A DNA stretch of 55,408 bases from an uncultured Prochlorococcus sp. (GTDB lineage: Bacteria; Cyanobacteriota; Cyanobacteriia; PCC-6307; Cyanobiaceae): positions 1-55,408 of the forward strand of contig CACGIB010000004.1 of NCBI GenBank assembly GCA_902573045.1, written 5' to 3'. A model generated the notes under the pieces. The model searched no databases. It was not told the DNA's origin and saw only the letters and a program-made list of their open reading frames with translations. A program made the translations under genes and the position numbers. This document shows positions 1 to 7,663 of the stretch, piece by piece (position 1 is the stretch's first letter; each line of letters begins with the position of its first letter).

Positions 1-829
1 CTTCTTCTTCTCCAACAGCTGCTCCATGAATTCCAGCAGTATCTGATTTATTAGGCGAACCATAACCTATGGTTGTAGAAATTTTTATGATTGATGGCTT
101 GTCTGTAATTAATTTTGCTTTTTCGATAGCTTCAGTGATTCCTTTAACATCATGGTTACCATCTTCAACATGTTGTACATGCCATCCATAAGCTTCGTAT
201 CTTTTTAAGACATCTTCAGTGAAAGAAACATCGGTTCGACCATCAATTGTAATTTGATTATCGTCATAGAGTGCAATTAATTTTCCAAGCTTAAGATGAC
301 CAGCTAATGAGCAAGCCTCTGATGCGATACCTTCTTGATTACAACCGTCACCCATTATCACGTAAGTATAGTGATCAACAATATTACAATCAGGTTTGTT
401 GAATTTAGCTGCCAAGTGAGTTTCAGCTATTGCTAAACCAACTGCATTTGAGATTCCGGCGCCAAGAGGTCCAGCTGTAACTTCAACACCTTCAGTCTCG
501 AATGTTTCTGGATGTCCAGGCGTTTTTGATCCCCATTGCCTAAATTCTTTAATATCTTCTATGGAAACTGATTTATATCCTGTTAAATGAAGCAAGGAAT
601 ATAACAGCATACAGCCATGACCAGCGGATAATACAAAGCGGTCTCTATTGAACCATTTTGGGTTATTCGGATTGTGATTAAGTATGTTTTGCCATAATGC
701 ATAACCCATAGGAGCACATCCCATTGGCAAACCAGGATGTCCACTATTAGATTTATTTACTGCATCTACAGCAAGCATTCTTATACTATTTACACAAAGT
801 GATTCTAATGAAACAGATGCAGCGACCAT
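1..829 (-). CDS. tktA: Transketolase, N-terminal part (cut by window edge)
   Basis: Transketolase moves two-carbon ketol units between sugar phosphates using thiamine diphosphate, in the Calvin cycle and the pentose phosphate pathway. Read on the minus strand from ATG at 829, the protein starts [20 protein letters not shown] and continues into the typical SGHPGLPMG segment. A GDGCNQEG thiamine-diphosphate motif follows about half way through the visible part, with the downstream metal-binding stretch [10 protein letters not shown]. About 276 residues are present; the pyrimidine-binding and C-terminal domains lie outside the window. It follows fabF by 43 bases on the same strand, so acpP-fabF-tktA is probably one transcription unit, an arrangement I know from other cyanobacteria. 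The call is very secure; only the end is missing. Confidence 0.96.
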   Translation of the reverse strand, partial: MVAASVSLESLCVNSIRMLAVDAVNKSNSGHPGLPMGCAPMGYALWQNILNHNPNNPKWFNRDRFVLSAGHGCMLLYSLLHLTGYKSVSIEDIKEFRQWGSKTPGHPETFETEGVEVTAGPLGAGISNAVGLAIAETHLAAKFNKPDCNIVDHYTYVIMGDGCNQEGIASEACSLAGHLKLGKLIALYDDNQITIDGRTDVSFTEDVLKRYEAYGWHVQHVEDGNHDVKGITEAIEKAKLITDKPSIIKISTTIGYGSPNKSDTAGIHGAAVGEEE

Positions 830-872
830 TGTTTTAAAAAAAGTTAAGTTGGAAATAAAGAATTGGTTGTCT

Positions 873-2117
873 TCAATTCATTTTGCTGAAAGCAAGGCAA
901 ACATTGTGACCACCAAAGCCGAAAGAATTAGAAAGAGCAACTCCTACTTGAGCTTCTCTTGCGTTATTTGGTACATAATCAAGATCACAGTCAGGATCTG
1001 GATTGACGTAGTTAATTGTAGGAGGGATAAAATTATGTGTCAAAGAAAGTATACAAGCTACAGCTTCTATACCTCCTGAGCCTCCTAGGAGATGACCAGT
1101 CATCGACTTAGTAGAGCTTACAGGAATGAGGTAAGATCTGTCTCTAAAAATAGATTTAATTGCAGAAGTTTCATTTTTATCATTAGCTGAAGTACTTGTT
1201 CCATGAGCATTTATATAATCAATTTTTTCGAGGTTAAGGCAAGCGTCTTCAATTGCTAATTTGATTGCTTCGGCGCCTCCAATTCCTCCTGGAGATGGAG
1301 CAGTAATATGATGAGCATCACATGTTGTTCCATATCCAATTATTTCTGCATAAATGCTCGCATTCCTTTTTTGCGCATTTTCTAAAGTTTCTAAAACAAG
1401 AATTCCAGATCCCTCTCCAATAACAAATCCGTCTCTTTCCGCATCAAAAGGTCTGCTAGCAGTTTGAGGGCTTTCATTTCTGGAAGAAAGAGCTTTGGCA
1501 CTGGCAAAACCAGCTACACCGAGAGGCGTAATACTTGCTTCTGCTCCTCCACAGATCATTGCATCTGCTTTTCCCAGTTGAAGTAACCTAAAGGAATCAC
1601 CAATTGCATTTGAACCAGCAGCGCAAGCAGTCGAAACTGAGGAACTTGGTCCTTTTGCACCCAAAGCGATTGCAGCTAGTCCAGTGGCCATGTTTGGAAT
1701 CATCATTGGGACTGTAAATGGACTCACTCTTTTAGGCCCTTTATGACTCAATATTTGAGCTTGACTTTCCATAGTTAGTAAGCCTCCAACACCAGAACCA
1801 ATGATCACTCCAATTCTTGATGCATTAGCTTCAGTAATTTCAAGTCCAGAATCATTAAAAGCTTGCTTTGCAGCAATAACTCCAAACTGGGAAAAACGAT
1901 CCCATCTTTTGGATTCTTTAGCTTCAATAAAATTTTCAGATTGAAGATTTTTTACTTCTGCAGCAAATTTGCAGGGATGTTGTTCAGGATTAAACAGAGT
2001 AATATCTGAGACCCCATTAGTACCTGTTTGAAGACCGACTAAATATTCATCAATGTTATTACCAATTGGAGTTACTGCTCCGATACCGGTAATAACTACT
2101 CGATGGAGATTTGGCAT
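873..2117 (-). CDS. fabF: 3-oxoacyl-[acyl-carrier-protein] synthase II (KAS II)
   Basis: This is the condensing enzyme of type II fatty-acid synthesis; it extends acyl-ACP with malonyl-ACP in the cytosol. The 414-residue length is standard. The thiolase-fold Cys-His-His triad is visible as C165 (in STACAAGSN), H305 (in NAHGTSTS) and H342 (in KSMTGH). The N-terminus [20 protein letters not shown] is the usual KAS II start. The gene begins 7 bases after acpP, which encodes its substrate carrier, so the two are almost certainly co-transcribed. It is followed by tktA. No unusual residues were seen. Confidence 0.97.
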   Translation of the reverse strand: MPNLHRVVITGIGAVTPIGNNIDEYLVGLQTGTNGVSDITLFNPEQHPCKFAAEVKNLQSENFIEAKESKRWDRFSQFGVIAAKQAFNDSGLEITEANASRIGVIIGSGVGGLLTMESQAQILSHKGPKRVSPFTVPMMIPNMATGLAAIALGAKGPSSSVSTACAAGSNAIGDSFRLLQLGKADAMICGGAEASITPLGVAGFASAKALSSRNESPQTASRPFDAERDGFVIGEGSGILVLETLENAQKRNASIYAEIIGYGTTCDAHHITAPSPGGIGGAEAIKLAIEDACLNLEKIDYINAHGTSTSANDKNETSAIKSIFRDRSYLIPVSSTKSMTGHLLGGSGGIEAVACILSLTHNFIPPTINYVNPDPDCDLDYVPNNAREAQVGVALSNSFGFGGHNVCLAFSKMN

Positions 2118-2124
2118 TATTTGA

Positions 2125-2364
2125 TTAACCTTTTTTTTCTTCGATGAATTTTACTGCATCGCCAACAGTTGCTATTCCTTCAGCCGCTTCGTCAGGAATT
2201 TCAATATCAAATGCTTCTTCCAAAGCCATTACGAGTTCAACAGTATCTAGAGAATCTGCACCTAAATCATTTTGGAAATTTGAATCTGATTTTACCTCTC
2301 CTGCTTCAACACTTAATTGTTCTGAAACAATAGAACAGACTTTTTCGAGGATTTCTTGTGACAT
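2125..2364 (-). CDS. acpP: Acyl carrier protein
   Basis: A 79-residue acidic helical protein that carries growing acyl chains on a 4'-phosphopantetheine arm during fatty-acid synthesis. The attachment site is S38 in the motif [10 protein letters not shown]. The C-terminal helix [20 protein letters not shown] is typical of bacterial ACP. It is the first gene of the minus-strand acpP-fabF-tktA unit and is divergent from psaC, with about 130 bases of AT-rich promoter DNA between them. Confidence 0.98.
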   Translation of the reverse strand: MSQEILEKVCSIVSEQLSVEAGEVKSDSNFQNDLGADSLDTVELVMALEEAFDIEIPDEAAEGIATVGDAVKFIEEKKG

Positions 2365-2473
2365 AGTTTATGAGAAATACTAATTATCTATATGATTTTA
2401 TGCCCTAGAGTTAACAAGAGTGAAGCATATCTTAATTTTTTTAATTTCTTTGTAAGACAATAGTATTATATAA

Positions 2474-2743
<270 letters not shown>

Positions 2744-2790
2744 CTTTATAGTGCAGTTTTAAGAGAGTCCATGTTTTAATAAATACTTAA

Positions 2791-2815
2791 TTTTTTTCAA
2801 TATAATTGAAAAAAA
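2791..2815 (+). terminator. Perfect 11-bp inverted repeat between psaC and glmS
   Basis: Positions 2791-2801 and 2805-2815 are perfect inverted repeats (T7CAAT / ATTGA7) separated by a 3-base loop. As RNA this gives an AU-rich hairpin 48 bases after the psaC stop. It resembles a weak intrinsic terminator or a 3'-end stabiliser for the psaC mRNA. It also ends only 7 bases before the glmS ATG, so it occupies the glmS ribosome-binding region. Its function is inferred from structure only. Confidence 0.45.
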
Positions 2816-2822
2816 CTTTCGT

Positions 2823-4718
2823 ATGTGTGGAATAGTTGCTGTAACTGGTTATAAAAAAGCTTTGCCATTATTACTAAATGGTTTAGAAAAACTTGAATAT
2901 AGAGGTTATGATTCCGCTGGTATTGCGATAATAAATTCAGAAACAAATTCCATAATATGTAATAAAGCAAAAGGTAAACTTAAAAATTTAATTAGTGAGA
3001 TTAATGGTAAGAATATTCCTGGAACTGTAGGAATAGGTCATACTCGTTGGGCAACTCATGGTAAACCAGAAATTAAAAATGCTCATCCTCATTCAGATAG
3101 TTCAGGAAATATAGCTGTTGTGCAAAATGGCATTATTGAAAATTTTCAAGATTTAAAAAAAAAATTAGAGAAGGAGGGTATCTTTTTTAATTCTGATACT
3201 GATACTGAGGTAATTCCTCATCTAATCGCAAGAGAATTAAATATATTAAGTAAACTCCATCTTGAGAATAATGGTTCAAAATTATTAGTAGCTGTTAGGA
3301 ACGTAATATCTGATCTAGAAGGATCATATGCGTTAGCAGTTTTATGGTCTGGTGCTCCCACCTCTTTGGTAGTTGCAAGAAAGCAAGCTCCCTTGATTAT
3401 TGGTTTGGGTGAAGGAGAATTTATTTGTGCAAGTGATACTCCAGCTATCGCAAACTTTACAAATATTATTCTTCCCATGGAGGATGAGGAAATAGCTTTA
3501 TTAACTCCTCTTGGAATAGAAATATATGACTCAAATAACGAGAGACAATATCGAAATCCAGTTTCTTTAAAAGAATCAGAGCAAATAATGGATAAAATGA
3601 ATTTCAAACACTATATGTTAAAAGAGATATATGATCAGCCCGGGACAGCAAAAAACTGGTTGGAAAATTATTTAATAAAAAACTTAAAAAATGGTCACTA
3701 TCAAATAAACTATCCCTTTGATACAAAGTTTTTTGAATCAATTGAGAGAATTGAAATTATCGCTTGTGGTACAAGTAAACATGCTGCAATGGTGGGTAGC
3801 TTTTTATTAGAACAATTTTCAGGAATTCCTACAAATGTTTTTTATGCAAGCGAATTTCGATATTCACCACCTCCACTTCTTCCAAATACATTAACTATTG
3901 GAGTTACTCAATCTGGAGAAACTGCTGATACTATTGCAGCTATTGATATGGAAATTAAAAGACGTTCTTCAATTGAAGATAAAAAATTTAAACCTAATTT
4001 AATAGCAATAACAAACAGAAAAGAGAGCTCGATAGGAAGGCAGGTTACAAATATAATTGATATCTGTGCAGGAATAGAAGTAGGGGTTGCAGCAACAAAA
4101 ACTTTTTTTGCACAATTACTTTCTTTCTACGGATTAGCTATAAAATTTGCGCAAGATAGAGGTAGTCAAAATCAAGAAGAAATAAATAAGTTAATTACAG
4201 AATTGATAGAACTGCCTTTATTAATAGAAGAACTCTTAGAGAAACATAATAAATCTTCAGAAAAGCTAGCACATGACTTTTTTAATATTAAAGATGTTAT
4301 TTTTTTAGGAAGAGGTATAAATTATCCTATTGCTCTTGAAGGAGCATTAAAACTAAAAGAAATTAGTTATATACATGCTGCTGGATACCCTGCTGGTGAA
4401 ATGAAACATGGTCCAATAGCGTTGTTAGATAAAAAAGTTCCTGTAATTTCAATTGCCTCTCCTGGTGAAGTTTTTGATAAAGTTATTAGTAATGCTCAAG
4501 AAGCAAAAGCTAGAGATTCATATTTGATTGGGATTGCTCCCGAGTGTAATGGAACTGAGATATTTGATTATTTAATGAAAATTCCATCTTCCAATGAATG
4601 GATTTCACCTTTACTCAACATAGTACCTTTGCAATTATTGAGTTATCATATTGCGGCTCATAGAGGTCTTGACGTCGATCAGCCAAGAAATTTAGCAAAA
4701 AGTGTAACTGTAGAATAA
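2823..4718 (+). CDS. glmS: Glutamine-fructose-6-phosphate aminotransferase (isomerizing)
   Basis: GlmS makes glucosamine-6-phosphate from fructose-6-phosphate and glutamine, the first step towards UDP-GlcNAc for peptidoglycan. The start MCGIVAVTGY places the catalytic Cys directly after Met, as required for the N-terminal nucleophile amidotransferase domain (about residues 1-230, with RGYDSAGIA and HTRWATHG). Two SIS sugar-isomerase domains follow (IIACGTSKHA, VTQSGETADT, FLGRGINYPIALEGALKLKE). The C-terminus DQPRNLAKSVTVE is the family ending. At 631 residues it is slightly longer than the usual ~610. The start codon lies just after the inverted repeat at 2791-2815, and I see no strong Shine-Dalgarno. 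Confidence 0.97.
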   Translation: MCGIVAVTGYKKALPLLLNGLEKLEYRGYDSAGIAIINSETNSIICNKAKGKLKNLISEINGKNIPGTVGIGHTRWATHGKPEIKNAHPHSDSSGNIAVVQNGIIENFQDLKKKLEKEGIFFNSDTDTEVIPHLIARELNILSKLHLENNGSKLLVAVRNVISDLEGSYALAVLWSGAPTSLVVARKQAPLIIGLGEGEFICASDTPAIANFTNIILPMEDEEIALLTPLGIEIYDSNNERQYRNPVSLKESEQIMDKMNFKHYMLKEIYDQPGTAKNWLENYLIKNLKNGHYQINYPFDTKFFESIERIEIIACGTSKHAAMVGSFLLEQFSGIPTNVFYASEFRYSPPPLLPNTLTIGVTQSGETADTIAAIDMEIKRRSSIEDKKFKPNLIAITNRKESSIGRQVTNIIDICAGIEVGVAATKTFFAQLLSFYGLAIKFAQDRGSQNQEEINKLITELIELPLLIEELLEKHNKSSEKLAHDFFNIKDVIFLGRGINYPIALEGALKLKEISYIHAAGYPAGEMKHGPIALLDKKVPVISIASPGEVFDKVISNAQEAKARDSYLIGIAPECNGTEIFDYLMKIPSSNEWISPLLNIVPLQLLSYHIAAHRGLDVDQPRNLAKSVTVE

Positions 4719-4749
4719 TATATCTCTTGTAAATTCTTATTTTTTTAAT

Positions 4750-5289
4750 TTATAGTTCCAAAAGTCCCTTTGGAGGTTTGATTATAAGAAAATTATTTTT
4801 TATATCTACTGATGGCACTATTTCTTTAACAAATGGTACAAGCACTTTTTTATGATTTTTAAATAATTTAATAACAAGTAAATTGTTTTTTTCATTTTCT
4901 AAATCAATAACTTTCCCAATTATTTTTAATTCATGCTTGTCTGAAATCTTAACTTGCAAATTGATAAGTTCCATCAAGTGGAATTCTTCTTTTTTTAATT
5001 TAGGGAGTTTATTAGTTTTTACAAGAATTTTATATTTTTTAAGTTTCTCAGCGTCATTTCTGGTATTTATTCCTTGGAGCTTGATAATAAATGTCTCTTT
5101 CCCTGGCTGTTTGAAACCAGAGGAAAGTTCTATTTTTGAAGGGTTTTCATTTTCTTTTTGTAACCATCTAATACCCGGTTTTGAAAATCTTTCTTCAAAA
5201 TCACTTAGAGATTTAACTTTTACCTGTCCATTAATTCCATGACATGATGTTATCAACCCAACAATCAACCATTCATTTTTATTTATCAT
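4750..5289 (-). CDS. rimM: 16S rRNA processing / ribosome maturation factor RimM
   Basis: RimM assists maturation of the 30S subunit head, working with ribosomal protein S19. The 179-residue protein has the family start ([21 protein letters not shown]), the central beta-barrel region with [20 protein letters not shown], and a C-terminal PRC-barrel-like half with [21 protein letters not shown]. It is convergent with glmS and divergent from ndhS. The sequence is Lys/Asn/Ile-rich, as expected for this AT-rich genome. Family assignment rests on these motifs. Confidence 0.9.
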   Translation of the reverse strand: MINKNEWLIVGLITSCHGINGQVKVKSLSDFEERFSKPGIRWLQKENENPSKIELSSGFKQPGKETFIIKLQGINTRNDAEKLKKYKILVKTNKLPKLKKEEFHLMELINLQVKISDKHELKIIGKVIDLENEKNNLLVIKLFKNHKKVLVPFVKEIVPSVDIKNNFLIIKPPKGLLEL

Positions 5290-5313
5290 ATATTGTATTA
5301 GAAAAAGTGTTTT

Positions 5314-5499
5314 ATGGAATTATCTACTAAACCTATACTCCCTGGCTCTTTTGTTGTTGTAAAAGACAATAACTCTATATACAGGGGATATAAAGGATTT
5401 GTACAGAGAGTTACAAAAAAAAGAGCTGCAGTTCTTTTTGAAGGGGGTAATTGGGATAAACTCATAACTTTTCAGCTAACGAATTTAGAAATAGTATAA
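5314..5499 (+). CDS. ndhS: NAD(P)H dehydrogenase-like complex subunit NdhS
   Basis: A 61-residue SH3-like protein. The core [24 protein letters not shown] and [19 protein letters not shown] match what I know of the cyanobacterial/plant NdhS (CRR31) family, formerly DUF3252, which forms part of the ferredoxin-docking site of the NDH-1 complex. It stands alone between rimM (divergent, 24 bases away) and rnc (convergent, 3 bases away). ndhN lies elsewhere in the same window. The family call is from memory of the conserved GGNWDKL motif. Confidence 0.82.
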   Translation: MELSTKPILPGSFVVVKDNNSIYRGYKGFVQRVTKKRAAVLFEGGNWDKLITFQLTNLEIV

Positions 5500-5502
5500 A
5501 AA

Positions 5503-6252
5503 TTAGATTTTACCAACAGCTATAAATTTTTCAATCAAAACTCTAGCTGCATTTGTTTCTGCTTCTTTATGTGATTTGCCGGATGCAGAGGATTCTTTTA
5601 ATCCTGCAATAAATATATCGCAAGAAAATCTTTTAGGGTCCCCATTTTTCTTGGAGACTTCGATTATTTTATAAACTGGCAAATCAAAACCTTTACTTTG
5701 ACACCATTCTTGCAATACTGTTTTAGATTTGAATTTATATGGAGCTTTTAAAAATATTTTTGAATCTTCCTCCCAAATATCATCTAACCAAATATTTACT
5801 TCTTGAATAGAATTAAAGCACTTGTAAACTGCACCGATTAGAGCTTCTGTAGCTTCACCAATAATAGTATTCTTTGAATTTTCATCACCAAGGGCTTTAG
5901 GTCCTTTAATTATTAATTTCTCTATATTTATTTTACCCCCCAATTTAGTTAACCATTCATCACTTACAATTTGTGCTCTTAGCTCTGATCTTTCTCCTAC
6001 ACTCATTTGAGGATATTTTTTTTCAATAAAATTAGAAGCCGCTAATCTTAGTACTGCATCTCCAAAAAATTCTAGTTTTTCGTAATTTATTATTTTGTCC
6101 TTTGAGGAATGGATAAATGCTTGATTAAAATCTTGAATAACTGAAATATTTTGTGTACTAATTATTTCAGAAAATCTTTTTGATTTAATATTAAGAGACT
6201 TTAAAAAAGTAGTTATTTGGTTAATTCTCTTTGCATTTATTATATATTTCAT
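5503..6252 (-). CDS. rnc: Ribonuclease III
   Basis: A double-strand-specific endoribonuclease that processes rRNA precursors and structured RNAs. The 249-residue protein has the RNase III signature at residues 58-70 (YEKLEFFGDAVLRL, acidic residues E61 and D65), a second catalytic stretch IIGEATEALIGAVY at 130-143, and a C-terminal dsRNA-binding domain (VLQEWCQSKGFDLP, SGKSHKEAETNAARVLIEKF). In that second stretch, Glu133 stands where E. coli has Asp114. The gene starts only 25 bases after the 3' end of rnpB on the same strand, with no terminator visible between them, so the two may share a transcript. Confidence 0.95.
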   Translation of the reverse strand: MKYIINAKRINQITTFLKSLNIKSKRFSEIISTQNISVIQDFNQAFIHSSKDKIINYEKLEFFGDAVLRLAASNFIEKKYPQMSVGERSELRAQIVSDEWLTKLGGKINIEKLIIKGPKALGDENSKNTIIGEATEALIGAVYKCFNSIQEVNIWLDDIWEEDSKIFLKAPYKFKSKTVLQEWCQSKGFDLPVYKIIEVSKKNGDPKRFSCDIFIAGLKESSASGKSHKEAETNAARVLIEKFIAVGKI

Positions 6253-6277
6253 CTGATTTAAATAATCACAAAAATTG

Positions 6278-6653
6278 GAAAGCAGGACATAAGCCGGGTT
6301 CTGTTCATCTTAAATAAGATGGGCAATCATCTATCTAGGGCTGGAATTACTTCACAGTCTCAAGCGGCGCTTAAAAGTAGATTTTGTAATGGTCATAAAT
6401 CTACTAAGCCTTGCTCCCAGCCGGGGTTTACCTAGCCAACACTTCTCAATGTTGCTGGTGCGCTCTTACCACACCCTTGCACCCTTGCCATACATAAAGT
6501 ATTAGGCGGTATGTTTCTGTGGCACTATCCTCACGGTTACCCGCACTGGGAATTACCCAGCAAGCCTGACCATGTGGGAGCCCGGACTTTCCTCAAGAAA
6601 GTTTTATTTTGTTTCCAAAATAAAACTTTCTTGCGATTGCCTCTCCTGCTTTC
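6278..6653 (-). ncRNA. rnpB: RNase P RNA
   Basis: Catalytic RNA that removes 5' leaders from tRNA precursors. Read on the minus strand, the ends pair perfectly as helix P1 (GAAAGCAGGA at 6653-6644 with TCCTGCTTTC at 6287-6278). The conserved core is present: GAGGAAAGTCCGGGCTCC near the 5' end and ACAGAACCCGGCTTATG near the 3' end. Next to P1 is a 17-bp perfect stem capped by a GAAA tetraloop (about 6595-6632), probably the variable P3 region. The length of about 376 nt is normal for cyanobacteria. It is divergent from tRNA-Arg and immediately upstream of rnc. Confidence 0.95.
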
Positions 6654-6691
6654 ATTTAGCATAATGCTTAATACTCCAAAAATCATCTATT

Positions 6692-6765
<74 letters not shown>

Positions 6766-6843
6766 TAAAAATAAAAAACTATATGTAGTATGTGTGCAAA
6801 CTTGCTACTCTCTAGCTAGCGTATAGTTAGTAATAAATCTTTT

Positions 6844-7176
6844 ATGGCTAAGTTGCATGATATGCGTTTAAAGCTCTTAATCCAACAAGAGCATGAACGC
6901 ATTTCTAAATCCCAACCTAATGATTTAGATCTTTCAATAGTTCAAGCAAGATGCCTATGCTGGCTTGCTTTATTGGCAGAAGCTCACGAAGATCAAGCAA
7001 ATGATGCTGAAAAAAGAGGAGATGCCGAGCAAGCAATGGGATGGTTTGCTGATTCTATGAGACTAAGAGATGTTATTAATTTGGTTACTAGTATTGAGAT
7101 ACCTTTACCAGATAGTCCAGATTCACTAGATGAAAATGACGAATTATTAGATGGCCCTGCAAATTTGCCTAAATAG
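6844..7176 (+). CDS. Conserved hypothetical protein, helical
   Basis: I do not recognise a named family for this 110-residue protein. It appears mostly alpha-helical, with a run of Ala/Glu/Leu-rich segments (residues 10-80, e.g. ARCLCWLALLAEAHEDQAND) and an acidic, probably disordered C-terminal tail rich in Asp, Ser and Pro. No signal peptide or membrane segment is visible. The Ala/Trp spacing (LALLAEAHEDQANDAEKRGDA, then AMGWFADSMRL) vaguely suggests a helical-repeat fold, but this is not a firm claim. It is followed by another uncharacterised gene on the same strand 31 bases later, probably co-transcribed. Confidence 0.75.
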   Translation: MAKLHDMRLKLLIQQEHERISKSQPNDLDLSIVQARCLCWLALLAEAHEDQANDAEKRGDAEQAMGWFADSMRLRDVINLVTSIEIPLPDSPDSLDENDELLDGPANLPK

Positions 7177-7207
7177 TGAGATGATATAGAAAGCATTATA
7201 TTTTCTT

Positions 7208-7663
7208 TTGGCTGAAGAACCATGTCAATGCTCTGATTGTCAGAGATTTTATAAGGAGCATGATCGTCTCATCAGAGAATTTCCTACTTTTAAGCAGCAA
7301 CAAGAATTGAATTGGGCATCTATTCAATCGTTCAGAACTCTTTGTACAAAGGTTACCAATGAATTGCAGAGAGAATTATCTCAAAGAGAACCAAATAAAA
7401 ATATCAGTCCAGAAAAAAAACATATTTCTGATGCAGAAATTACTGAGGTTTTAGATGAACTTGAATGTGTTAATGCTTATTTATATTCAATTGAAGCATT
7501 AATGGAAAGAATATTTGATACAAAGATTTCAAATAATATTGAATCAAAATTTAAAGAAATTGCAAATGAATTAGCGCCAGACCCATTAAATATGGATCGA
7601 TTAATTTTGAATAGATTATTTCATCAAACCCCAGATTCAACAGATAAGAAAAATATTAATTAG
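7208..7663 (+). CDS. Uncharacterised protein with N-terminal CxCxxC motif
   Basis: A 151-residue protein of unknown function. The start is TTG at 7208: an in-frame stop at 7187 leaves no ATG or GTG upstream, and the Cys cluster PCQCSDC begins at residue 5. Those three closely spaced Cys may bind metal. The remainder is helical and charged (FPTFKQQQELNWASIQSFRTLCTKVTNELQRELS, then a second helical segment around DELECVNAYLYSIEALMERIF). There is no transmembrane segment. Its last 8 bases overlap the end of glgP on the opposite strand. Function cannot be assigned from sequence alone. Confidence 0.7.
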   Translation: MAEEPCQCSDCQRFYKEHDRLIREFPTFKQQQELNWASIQSFRTLCTKVTNELQRELSQREPNKNISPEKKHISDAEITEVLDELECVNAYLYSIEALMERIFDTKISNNIESKFKEIANELAPDPLNMDRLILNRLFHQTPDSTDKKNIN

